From contig CALNVZ010003433.1 in NCBI GenBank assembly GCA_940671915.1, positions 29,994,170-30,058,169 on the forward strand: a stretch of DNA of 64,000 nucleotides. The letters run 5' to 3'. This DNA is from Paracentrotus lividus. Its lineage: Eukaryota; Echinodermata; Echinoidea; Camarodonta; Echinidae. Shown here piece by piece: positions 23,132 through 31,921 of this stretch. The stretch's first letter is position 1. Every line of letters starts with the position of its first letter. The notes under the pieces were generated by a model. The model saw nothing but the letters and a program-made list of their open reading frames with translations, did no database searches and was not told where the DNA came from. Made by a program: the position numbers and the translations under genes.

Positions 23132-23415
23132 GTATCAGCGAAGAGTCCTTCGAGCACTGGCAGCGGACATAACAAATGAAGGGGATCTTAGAGCACTTGG
23201 GCTTGAACTTGGCTTTCAAGAAAGCCGAGATTAACGGTTTTGAAGCCATGAACCAACGAACAGGACCAACTATCAAAGCAAGAAATCTTGAAATGCTGCT
23301 TAGATGGGGATCAAAGGTGACATCGAAGACAGGCATTGTATTGAATACATGCCCTCCGACGTTCAGGGCTTTGAAAATGGCCGAAACACACATGAAGGCG
23401 CCCAAAAGGAGAGGG
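23132..23415 (+). pseudogene. NLR exon 4: second death-like domain with frame changes
   Basis: After the acceptor acaacag (ending 23131), death-fold text is spread over frames: ISEESFE, then ALAADITNEGDLRALGLELG, then KKAEINGFEAMNQRTG followed by NLEMLLRWGSK and TFRALKMAETHMKA. These match the helices of a death domain (LGLELGF, LLRW) and resemble exons 1-2, but reading them needs at least two 1-nt frame changes (near 23155 and 23215). A strong donor gtaagagg follows at 23416. Unlike domain 1 it is not split by an intron. The antisense frame over this exon is a shadow. Confidence 0.55.
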
Positions 23416-23822
23416 GTAAGAGGACTATATATTACATAATATATTTTGTTTCATTCATCGAGGTTTTCTTTCACTTGTCACACATGTAGGTCTACAACGA
23501 AACTGAAATGGTTCATGTCATTAAAAATTATCAAAAATAATAAAATGAAAATAACGTTTGGCAATCGACCAATGATAAATCGAGAAATCAGTGAAGAACG
23601 AGCATGAAAGATTATAACAATGAATATACTTTCAAGAGAAAACTATTAATACTGATTGTATTATTTTTTCTATTTTAAGATGTACATGATTTTTTGTTTA
23701 TAAGTGTTAAGCGAACCAAATATGACATTAAACATAATTATATTTATAACGTTTACTCTCTTTTCATTCTCTTTTTCTCTCTCATCACCGGTGGCCCACA
23801 TTAATCTTTCTTCGTTGTTTAG
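23416..23822. other. NLR intron 4, no gene
   Basis: AT-rich intron ending in a polypyrimidine tract and ttgtttag at 23815-23822. Confidence 0.5.
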
Positions 23823-24170
23823 ATATCAGGAAGTCAGATAGCAAATACTTTACAGTCTCAGATTGCCGTGAAAAGCTTGAAATGTCATTACCGGCTTAAT
23901 ACTTGCTCAACTTACCGAAGCACTACTTACCTTAACTCAGGCAATCACCATCCTGTTGTAGTAGTTCATCGTCTTGTCAAACGTGGAAAAAACCTTTGCG
24001 TGGAAAAGGTTCTCTTGAAGGATCTATCAGTGGTATTCTGAAGAAGGAAAGATGTGAAATGCCGATGAGATGTAGTTTTTTGGCAAACGCCGGTCAGGCA
24101 AGAGCACGATGGTGGCACATATGGGCCCACGACTGGCTGAACTGGGTCCCGATGCTCCCCGCTTCAGGAC
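23823..24170 (+). pseudogene. NLR exon 5, first part: pre-NACHT segment and Walker A, frame-disrupted
   Basis: Starts after ttgtttag. The frame ISGSQIANTLQSQIAVKSLK opens the exon, followed by a pre-NACHT region in mixed frames (VVVHRLVKRGKNLCVEKVLL, then stops). A P-loop GKRRSGKST is encoded at 24082-24108 and fits GxxxxGK(S/T), the phosphate-binding motif of the NTPase. The following MVAHM, AHDWLNWVP, DAPRF and QDVSLLF each lie in a different frame within about 60 bp. So the ATP-binding end cannot be joined to the rest without about three indels. If these are genuine, the locus is dead or expresses only a fragment. Confidence 0.6.
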
Positions 24171-25364
24171 GTGTCCCTTCTGTTTGTCCTCAAGATGAAG
24201 TTCATCAGCAACCATGGTTCGCTGGGACAGATGATCATCAACCAACTCCTGAGCGATGTCCGCGGACTAACAGCTCAGGGAATCGATCAATTCATCGAAG
24301 ATAATCAGTCGGAGTGCATGGTCGTCCTTGATGGCCTTGATGAGTTCAAGGGTGAAATATCATCGATCAAGTGTGGTCATGTCCTGCGCGTTGTCCAAAA
24401 CATTCAACTCAGGAAGTGCCGTGTGGTTGTCACATGTCTTCCACGGCTTGAAGGCTTCTTCGAAAAAGAAGACCTACCAAAGGACTTTTTAAAGATGGAA
24501 CTGCAAGGGTTTTCCCAATTACAATCGATTACCTTCATACGTTCCTTCTTCAGAGAGAACCGCTTACACAAGAGTGATGAACTACTTGACCATCTCAAAA
24601 CGAATGTTGTAATCAACGAGCTACTAACTACACCTCTATTTTGTCTGCTGGTGTGCCACCTATGGGAAAGCAACCTTCTTCAACTCGTAACCACAGAGTC
24701 CGAATTCTACGACAGTGTAAACCGCTTTTTCCTTAGGAACGGTGAGGAAAAGGCGTCCGTAGTGGCTGGGGACACGGACTTAGAGGTCATTGTTCAAGGG
24801 TTGGGAGAGGTTGTCCTTCATGGAATGCTCGAGGACCCACAGAAACGTGCATTCGGACATAGCGACTTCAAGAAGATCCCCGTAACTGCTGAAAAGGCAA
24901 TTGCACTCGGCATCATAAGTAAGGGATCTTCTAAGAAACGCGAAGATTCCACTTTGGAGTTCTACCACCGCAATGCTCAAGACCACTGCGTTGCGAAGTA
25001 TCTATCAAGGGACTTGGATGTTACTAAATCAATCAAAGGAAAGGCTACGCGACTGGACAAGGCTTTAAAGCAGATGACGAAGACAAACCTGGCAGATTAT
25101 GGTCGGGTGCTCCGATTCACAACCGGGCTTGGCAGTTATGCCACTGGGTTACACGTGATTGGAGCCATTCAGACTGCTGAGAACGTTGAAATAGGGCATA
25201 AGAGTAGGATGATTCTTGATTGCCTAGCTGAAGTACAACATCTAGACACACCAACGTCATATGTCATTGAACGCAGCTTTGCCGAAGGGAATATCTTATT
25301 GAACCTCCCAACCATACACACCACGCTTGGCTTCCAGAAATTGCCAGCCCATGTGAAAGAAAGG
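24171..25364 (+). CDS. NLR exon 5, main part: NACHT NTPase domain
   Basis: One open frame of about 398 codons to the donor gtgagc at 25365, phase 0. Numbering from the ATG at 24171: Walker B MVVLDGLDEF at 50-59 (acidic DGLDE, as in NACHT proteins); the sensor-1 strand VVVTCLPR at 85-92, where TCLP replaces the more usual T(S/T)RP; a helical region with the NELLTTPLFCLLVCHLW motif at 149-165; and a winged-helix segment FYHRNAQDHCVAKYL at 264-278 with the conserved histidine at 266. NACHT domains bind ATP to control oligomerisation in the cytosol. The ATG used here is only the first in frame; the true domain begins further 5' at the P-loop. Family assignment is secure, the subfamily is not. Confidence 0.85.
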
Positions 25365-25683
25365 GTGAGCATGGATGGATTTAGTATCTTAAAATGTCAC
25401 ATGCCATGGCCAAATAATATCGACGTATAAATTATGTAGAATTAACAAAAACATTTAAAATTTCAGACATTCTATTTGTAAATTTTTAAGACATACGTAC
25501 TTAAAAAATAATTACTTTTTATTCTCGATTTTCACCCTTTTTATGTTTAAATAAATACTTTGACCTCACTCTACTGTACTTATTACCGACATTTACTGTT
25601 GGCTTAGTGCAATAAATATGATGCTTATTCCAATTTCAAATTCAATTTAATTCTTATTTCTAATAATTTTCCTCGCTAAACAG

Positions 25684-25908
25684 GTTCGAAGCGTGACGAT
25701 CAACAGTTCTTTTATGCCGTCCCACGTGGCCAAAAGTATGTCGATGGGTCTTCAAGCTTGCCAAGATCTACTAAAGTTAGAGGTCGCCGACACGCAGAAT
25801 CCAACCTACCCAGTTATTCTACTCCTGGCGAATAAGCTCTCTGTTCACTTATCTCCGGAAGGCGCCCTCTCAGTTCTACCCGACCTCAGTCAGATGGTAT
25901 TCAACAAG
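25684..25908 (+). CDS. NLR exon 6: LRR-like segment
   Basis: Acceptor aacag ends at 25683, donor gtaaga begins at 25909; 75 codons, phase 0 at both ends. The protein runs VRSVTINSSFMPSHVAKSMS to LPDLSQMVFNK. It continues the NACHT exon in frame (HVKER-VRSVTI). Leucine spacing is LRR-like but irregular. It resembles the first half of the following modules (a strand such as VRSVTINSS, then a helix), so it may be a half-module linking the NACHT to the repeat domain. Confidence 0.65.
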
Positions 25909-26143
25909 GTAAGACATTGTACAGTCTATCGCTGCATATTCATATTTCTTTAATAGCACACTGTAAAACACTGAAGAACCTTTTCTAAAACAGCCAGGAC
26001 ATTCTTTACCATTGATAGAAAATGTGTTTCTGCTTATATATTGTTGCTCGCTCCCCAGCAATTTTTTTTTTTTTTGTTTTGTTTTTGTTTTGGGGTTTTG
26101 ATGGGTTTTTACTTAAAATTATCGATCACTTCTTTATACTTAG

Positions 26144-26548
26144 CTCCGCCTTATCAACCTGTCAGACTGTCACCTTTCCAGTGAAGCAGCTCTGGTACTC
26201 TGGTCAACTCTGGCTCGCTGCCCCAACATCGACGTCATGACCGTCAAGAACTCCACCATCCTTGGTCGTGATCTTCCCCGTCTGAGTAGCATCGCGGTCC
26301 TTCAAGCAAACCTGAAGGCCCCCGTCCAAGTGGGGGAGGTCAACTGGCTAAGCAGTATCTTCGGAGATGCGGCCAACTCCCCGGAGGTGAGGTTGACGAT
26401 AGGAGATGCTGGGGACGGTACCATTCGGCGTGTAGGGGTGGGCGTTCAGGAGCATGTACTGATGGCCGAGGAGAGGTTGGACCTCACGAATGCGACAGGG
26501 AATACAATTAAGATCCTGAATGTGCTACCAGACTCATTCAGACGGAAG
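26144..26548 (+). CDS. NLR exon 7: LRR-like module 1
   Basis: Acceptor cttag ends at 26143, donor gtaatg at 26549; 135 codons, phase 0-0. It begins LRLINLSDCHLSSEAALVLW, a good ribonuclease-inhibitor-type LRR, and ends TIKILNVLPDSFRRK. That ending recurs in modules 2 and 3 (TIEILKMLPAPFRQQ, LSVMLHLPINVKKE). The central part is glycine- and acid-rich. It would form part of the ligand-sensing C-terminal domain. Unlike modules 2 and 3 it is not split by an intron. Confidence 0.7.
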
Positions 26549-26850
26549 GTAATGCCATAGATGTACTATATGATTTGCCGTGAGTGTGTTAAATTATAAC
26601 ATCCTTTCTGTGCCGCAATTACCTATCATGATAATGATGATTTCCTTTGTAGGGCTATAGCTCTACTCATAATCATGAACTTGCTTTCTCAGCAATCAGG
26701 TTACAGTGCAGAACATGTAGGTCTTTTAATAGGCCATAATCCTGAGCCCTAATGGTTAGGGTCAGGATGTCAAGCCTGTTAGAGGGTCAGGATATGGGAC
26801 CACCAAAAACATATCAGATATGTTCCATGTAACATAAACAATTATGAATT

Positions 26851-28451
26851 ACAGGCCCGTAACCAGGGGGGGTTCGGGGGGTTCGAACGAACCCCCCCGC
26901 AGGCAAGCAGGGTCCGCTTGACCAAAAAAAAAATAAATAAATGAAACCCCCACTTTTTGGCAGAAATGCAGCAGATACTTGAATATGAATACAAGAAAGG
27001 AAGATTAAACCACTTTGCTTTCAGTCCCCTACATGTAAAATCTTTCGCTCGCGCTTCGCGCTCGCAACTTTTTATTTTGGGATGATAATCATGTTTTTTT
27101 TTTCAGAACAAATTACGCAGGAATTACATCTCAACCATTTTGCAGGAATGTTTTCGTTTGCATTGTGTTCTATTTTTATTTTTAAATGATGTTATCTTCA
27201 ATGTTAGGAAATGATATAACAGAAATAAGGCCTAGTGGCAGAGGCGGTCAAACCGGGGGGGGGGCGGGCAGGGCACAGTGACCCCACTTTCATCCACCCT
27301 AAAAGTGCCCTTATTCATGACCAAAAAGTGTCCCTTTTCTAAGCTAAAAAGGTGTCATCTGTATACTAAAAAGAAGCCTTTCAGAGTTTTGAAAAGTCCT
27401 GTGGACAATTTATGTTTAAAAAAGGGGCACTTTTAATACTAAAAAGGGGCCCTTGTTACTCCATATGTCTTTAAAAACCACTAATTTTCGGCTCGCGCTT
27501 CGCGCTCGCGAATACTGAATAGGGTCCATAATGCACAATAAACTACAATTTTGAGCTCAAAGTTTTCTACTCGCGCTTCGCGCTTGGAGATATTGGGGTC
27601 TAACAGAGGCGGTGGAACCGGGGGCAGGGGGCACAGTGCCCCCATTTTTTTATGCACTCTAAAACTCTTTTCTTAGCTAAAAATGCACTTGTTATACTAC
27701 AAAGAAGCCGTTCATACTCTTTTAAAGTCCCATGGAGAATAATATTTCTTAAAAGTATCACTTACAATACTAAAGATTGCTCCTTTCTTTACTTCATATG
27801 TCTTTTAAAACCCCAAATTTGCCTGCTCGGTCACTATGCGACCTCGAACTGTAAAATTAACAAACAATAAGTATTTTTAAAAAAGGGTTGGACCCAGTGC
27901 TCTCTGCTGGAGACAAACCTTGTCAAAAGAATTGGTGTAATTGTGTTTGGGCTAGATTGGGGGAGGCCTATGCCTGCAGCCCACAAAATATTCATTGCAA
28001 AGATTATTAATGAGCCAAGATTATTATGTATCTTCAACATGGATCCTAAAGAGTCTATAAGGCACGAAGGCTCAAAACTTTCAGCTCGCAGATACTAAAA
28101 AGGCTCTGATATTGCACAATTAACTCCAATTTTGTTCTCAAAATTTTGAGCTCGCGCTTCGCGCTCGCATTCCTATATATTCATTACTAAATGAACAATA
28201 AAAAATAAAAGCCATTAAGATTCCTAAAATTTTCAGCTCGCGCTTCGCGCTCGCGGATATTATAAGTAGGGACTATAATGCAAAATTTTTTAGCTACTAA
28301 ATAGAGTCTATAATCATGATAATGCATATTATACTCCAAGTTTAACTCAAAATTTTCTGCTCGCGCTTCGCGCTCGAAAAAAAATATCCTTGAAAATGGT
28401 CCACTTTTTCAGGTTTCGAACCCCCCCGTAAAAATCCTAGTTACGGGCCTG
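26851..28451 (+). mobile_element. foldback element family D, complete copy with 11-bp target duplication
   Basis: Ends acaggcccgtaac and gttacgggcctg are inverse copies; the 11-bp string aattatgaatt flanks both sides exactly (26840-26850 and 28452-28462). The insertion lies in the NLR intron between modules 1 and 2. Inside, the self-complementary word ctcgcgcttcgcgc(tcgc) occurs six times (27047, 27491, 27570, 28150, 28236, 28359), and blocks of aaaaggggcac and cccccgc repeat. No transposase frame is seen. A target duplication of 9-11 bp is characteristic of Mutator-like elements; that class is an inference. A truncated copy is at 1747-2865. Confidence 0.85.
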
Positions 28452-28574
28452 AATTATGAATTGAACATTTTGAGCAACTATTCTGAATGATTGCCAGTGA
28501 GATGTTATCCAAGAAGGAATCCTGCTTGGTTACTATCAAAATTTTGTTGATAATGACTCTTTAGCACATATTCT

Positions 28575-28715
28575 GAACCGAATACTGAGTTTGTACGAGT
28601 TGAAGTTCGTGCAAAGCTTTTGTCTAATCATTTTGTCTGATGCAATAGTCAACATCAGACAAAAGGACCGCACTTTAGCTTTGCCTGGTCTTCGACTCAT
28701 AGAAACTCAGTCTTT
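28575..28715. mobile_element. small hairpin MITE
   Basis: Left ctgagtttgtacgagttgaag and right cttcgactcatagaaactcag are inverse copies, with an inner pair tttgtctgatg/catcagacaaa. It lies between family D and exon 8, in the same intron. Confidence 0.6.
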
Positions 28716-28784
28716 GGTCTAGAATCCAGGCCAGAATGTTTCAAAGCACAGGCATGTTAATCGCGTAGCTTAATTTACCAACAG

Positions 28785-28948
28785 GTCAAGACATTATGCA
28801 TTAAGCGAACCCGATTTACAGAAGACTTGACACGCCCCCTTTTAGACACTGTTCATTCTCTCATCCGACTGGAGACGTTTACGACAGAAAACTGCAACAT
28901 CCCTGATGAACTCAAGCAGCTTCAAGTCTTCAAGGGATCTTTCCAAAG
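28785..28948 (+). CDS. NLR exon 8: LRR-like module 2, first part
   Basis: Acceptor caacag ends at 28784, donor gtaagg at 28949; 164 nt, starting phase 0 and ending phase 2. It reads VKTLCIKRTRFTEDLTRPLL to ELKQLQVFKGSFQ and aligns by eye with the start of module 1 (strand-turn-helix, then a second strand ETFTTENCNI). It joins exon 9 in frame through a split Arg codon. Confidence 0.65.
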
Positions 28949-29477
28949 GTAAGGAGATTACGAATATTTTGTTTCAATTACTTGCATTGGTGCGCCGCGG
29001 AAAGGAGGTTGTAGAAATGTTAAATTACAGAGGTTTTATGCTTGAAAGCCCCGCCAGAAAGAAATCTACTTTCATCAGTTTTAGTTAGTCCCTACATTAT
29101 TTGACGTTTTGACCGTGTTGTAGGTCTACCTTTTTCAGGTTATCTGTTCTACATTTTTTTTTCTCTCTCTTCTCTGCCTCTCTGTCTCTTATATTTGTTT
29201 GTTTTGTTCATGTCACCCGAATGAATACGATCATTAGAAATTATTTATATCCAGAATGTCTATGGTACTAATCCATGCTTGCATATTGTATGGTTTTACG
29301 TAGTTATAACGTCCCTTAATTGCCCTGATCCTCCAAAGTGGGTTTTTAGCTTTCTAGCTTTAACCGAGTTACCCTCATATGGTGGCAGGGGATTCAAAAC
29401 ACTTCTTTCATTCGTTACCCTTCAGTGATGTACAAGTTCATCCCACGATTACCATGATTCCTATATTATGTGTTTAG

Positions 29478-29757
29478 GCAAGTGAATGAACTACCGACGC
29501 TGGAATCAGACGGGGTGTTGAGGGGCAGTGTGTCGTCCCCAATCCGCGAGGAAGAGTATGAGCGTCTCAGTAGTGCTCTGGCTGGAACCGGAAGCACAAC
29601 CTTACAGGAGGTTCATCTCGTCATCGAGCACCATCGCAGGTCAGAGAGTGACTTCCAAGAGTTGGTTGACATCACAGGGGACAATATGGAGCTTTGCAAC
29701 GTGTCTTCGGCTACCATTGAGATACTGAAGATGCTACCTGCTCCATTCAGACAACAG
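29478..29757 (+). CDS. NLR exon 9: LRR-like module 2, second part
   Basis: Acceptor gtttag ends at 29477, donor gtatac at 29758; it starts phase 2 and ends phase 0. It reads QVNELPTLESDGVLRGSVSS to TIEILKMLPAPFRQQ. Exons 8 and 9 together total 444 nt (148 codons), equivalent to module 1. The ending repeats the module-1 ending with conserved I-L-LP-FR spacing. Confidence 0.7.
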
Positions 29758-29778
29758 GTATACCCCTTGTTTTAAAAC

Positions 29779-29925
29779 CAGTAGCGGACGCTGACCGATG
29801 TCAAACAATTAATTTATCGGGTTCATGCGTAAACACAATAGAGCCGCTTTTGTCCCCAGACAATTGGGCCCGAGAAATGCATTCAATTTGGTTTTCTTGG
29901 ATCCGCGCCTGATAACATAGAGCGT
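29779..29925. mobile_element. small MITE family V, copy 2
   Basis: Shares with the copies at 19867 and 49180 the centre agccgcttttgtccccagacaat and the end ttcaattnggnntcttggat. It lies in the intron right after exon 9. Confidence 0.55.
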
Positions 29926-30478
29926 TGTCACTTGTTTGTAACCTCTTTGATGTCAGTCGCAACTATTGACATAAAAGATAGGGAATTTGACTTGGGATCA
30001 ACCGCAAAGCTTAATGGGACCAGTTTTTTTACAAATTAAAGCACAATACCATGAATACTGCATTCTAGCAACAACAAAAAAAAAAAACCCTCTAAGTTGT
30101 CGATTACTTACCAGCCTGGTATAGGATTTTGGGTGAAGACTGATTTTGATAATGTACTCATTGAATTTGTCCCCCAAAATAAATGTTCCGTTAACTTTGC
30201 CATCATGTCAGATTAAAGGCAAATATCGATCATGGCATATACTGCAATCAAGAGTTACGAATCAAACTGACATGGCAAAAAATTGTATAATAATAGGTCT
30301 ACAAACTTTCTCTTAAGTCTTATTTGGATCTCCTTCAATCGTAAAGATTATTTCATACAAAAATAAAGTGAGTTGATATGCCATCTGTAATATATCTTTA
30401 GATTTTGTGGACAACGAAGCTTTTTATCAGAACGAGGATTATTATTATTACTATCGTACCTTTCTGTGTCATTTGAAG

Positions 30479-30815
30479 ATACATTCTGCTAGAATCAGAA
30501 ACTGCAATCTCACCGACGAACTCACCCAGTTGCTGTCTGAGACACTGCAATCGATGGAGGGGCTTGATATGTTCTTATCTAAGAGTAGCGTCCTTAATCA
30601 AAAGGCCATTCACCTCACGAATGTCACAGTTCTCGATCTCGGACGATTGGCGTCAACATGTTTCGACTGGGAGTGGCTTGACAAGGCAACCCTGCTTGAA
30701 GAACTTCATGTAACATTTACATCATCGTCCACGTTCTTGGCCACACCATCTTCACCAACATCGTTGTCGGTTCCTGCCATGCCAACTACGCCTACATCAC
30801 CTACATCCTCGAAAG
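30479..30815 (+). CDS. NLR exon 10: LRR-like module 3, first part
   Basis: I place the acceptor at 30478 (tttgaag) because that gives phase 0, matching exon 9, and starts the module like the others (IHSARIRNCNLTDELTQLL). The stronger acceptor at 30401 would be out of phase. The donor gtattg follows at 30816, phase 1. After the LRR-like part comes a low-complexity tail of T, S and P (TPSSPTSLSVPAMPTTPTSP), probably a loop lengthened by replication slippage. Confidence 0.6.
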
Positions 30816-31154
30816 GTATTGCATCTCACTGTACTTCTCTATTCCTGGCATGAAATTCTGAATTGAAATTAAGTTCGTAACAGCAGAGAGTCCGATTCCA
30901 AACTGACACCAACAGAGTTACATAACAACGAAGAGTAAAATTCATGGTCAATTTGGGGTAGTTCATCGATAAGGACAAGGTACTGCATCGAAATAGAGTT
31001 AGAGCTTCTTTGTTAGAATGTAGGTCACGTCTGTGTCAATCATTAATCTTTGACAAGTTCGAGTTGTAGGAAATACATGATATTGATTTTATTTGGCCGT
31101 ATATTCTACTTGTAAGCCATTGCTAAAGTTTTTGTTTTAAATGATTATTTTTAG

Positions 31155-31330
31155 TTGCTGGAGCAGTTGCGCCAGAAATCGAATCCATCTATCACGACAT
31201 CCCGAGCGGGGACGAGACTATTGAGGAAGATTTTCATCTACAGTTGGCAACCGGGAAGTTGTTCATGTCCAGAATGTCATCATGTAGCCTGTCAGTGATG
31301 CTGCATTTACCGATAAATGTGAAGAAAGAG
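31155..31330 (+). CDS. NLR exon 11: LRR-like module 3, second part
   Basis: Acceptor tttttag ends at 31154, donor gtaaat at 31331; it starts phase 1 and ends phase 0. It reads VAGAVAPEIESIYHDIPSGD to LSVMLHLPINVKKE. Exons 10 and 11 sum to 513 nt (171 codons). The end aligns with the ends of modules 1 and 2. Confidence 0.65.
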
Positions 31331-31467
31331 GTAAATTTCCAGGAGTATATTATGCTTCAAAGCTATTGTTATGCTTCAAGTATATATAAGCACATTGATC
31401 TTTGGTCTTTTTATCATTATTGTCGTGTATACTAGTGCATCGATAAGTGAACTCATCTGTTTATCGT

Positions 31468-31590
31468 AATAATAATAATAATTAACCGTGCTTATATAGC
31501 GCCTAATACCTCCTGATCAGAAGTCTCTAAGCGCTCTACAATTAATGTAGCATAACTGCCCTGGCTTTAGCAGTGCAGCTGTTAGGCGCC
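31468..31590. repeat. dispersed repeat of the tatatagcgc type
   Basis: aataataataata followed by gcttatatagcgcctaatacc, then aagtctctaagcgctctac. A diverged relative follows aataataatgacaatattta at 41698-41780. It is short, non-coding and intronic. Confidence 0.45.
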
Positions 31591-31738
31591 CTGCGTTTCA
31601 AGAAATAAATATTCCTACCAGGTACCCCTGTAGTTTTGGAATGAACACCCGTTTTACATCTTTTTCAAAGTGATGTTATACTTTTCACTTGAAATACATA
31701 ATCGATCTTGGTTTCATTTCTAACATTTCTTTATCCAG

Positions 31739-31921
31739 TTGCGACACGTACGGATCCGTTCAACCAAGCTGACAGTGGACGTGCTAAATCCCCTAGCCGA
31801 CGTCCTCAAGTCCTTTGAGCTGCTCAGACACCTCTCTCTTCAGAATCTCTACCGGAGACCTATCAAGCATGGCTGTATCATCCATCCAGGTTCAAAACAA
31901 CCTGTCATTGGTCAATATGAC
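31739..31921 (+). CDS. NLR exon 12: start of LRR-like module 4, truncated
   Basis: Acceptor tatccag ends at 31738 and phase 0 matches exon 11. It reads LRHVRIRSTKLTVDVLNPLA and then ELLRHLSLQNLYRRP, like the openings of modules 2 and 3. The frame closes at TGA 31919-31921, or the exon could splice at 31890 (cag-gttcaa). From 31811 onward the sequence is the first unit of the tandem array, whose later units carry TAG where this exon has CAG. The receptor's C-terminal part beyond this point is not found in the window. Confidence 0.6.

Larger units (their letters stand above)
19018..31921 (+). pseudogene. NLR-type innate immune receptor locus (Death - linker - Death - NACHT - LRR-like), frame-disrupted
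   Basis: About twelve predicted exons on the + strand give, in order, a death domain, a long Ser/Pro/Lys-rich linker, a second death-like domain, a NACHT NTPase and several LRR-like modules. This is the architecture of echinoderm cytosolic NOD-like receptors, which are thought to sense microbial products and signal through death-fold contacts. Most exon junctions keep phase: exons 1-3 join in frame, as do NACHT to LRR exon 6 and onward. The linker exon, the second death domain and the start of the NACHT each contain several frame changes, so no continuous protein can be read. Either this is a decaying family member, or the assembly has indel errors in these places. The C-terminal end dissolves into a tandem array. 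It could alternatively be two neighbouring genes, a Death-linker gene and a Death-NACHT-LRR gene. Confidence 0.7.

Noticed and set aside
23043-23405. 120-codon minus-strand frame
   Set aside because: Antisense shadow of the second death-like exon, which has forward domain similarity and splice sites.
30402-30478. Use of the stronger-looking acceptor at 30401 for NLR exon 10
   Set aside because: It would put the exon out of phase with exon 9 and add a run of tyrosines not found in the other modules.
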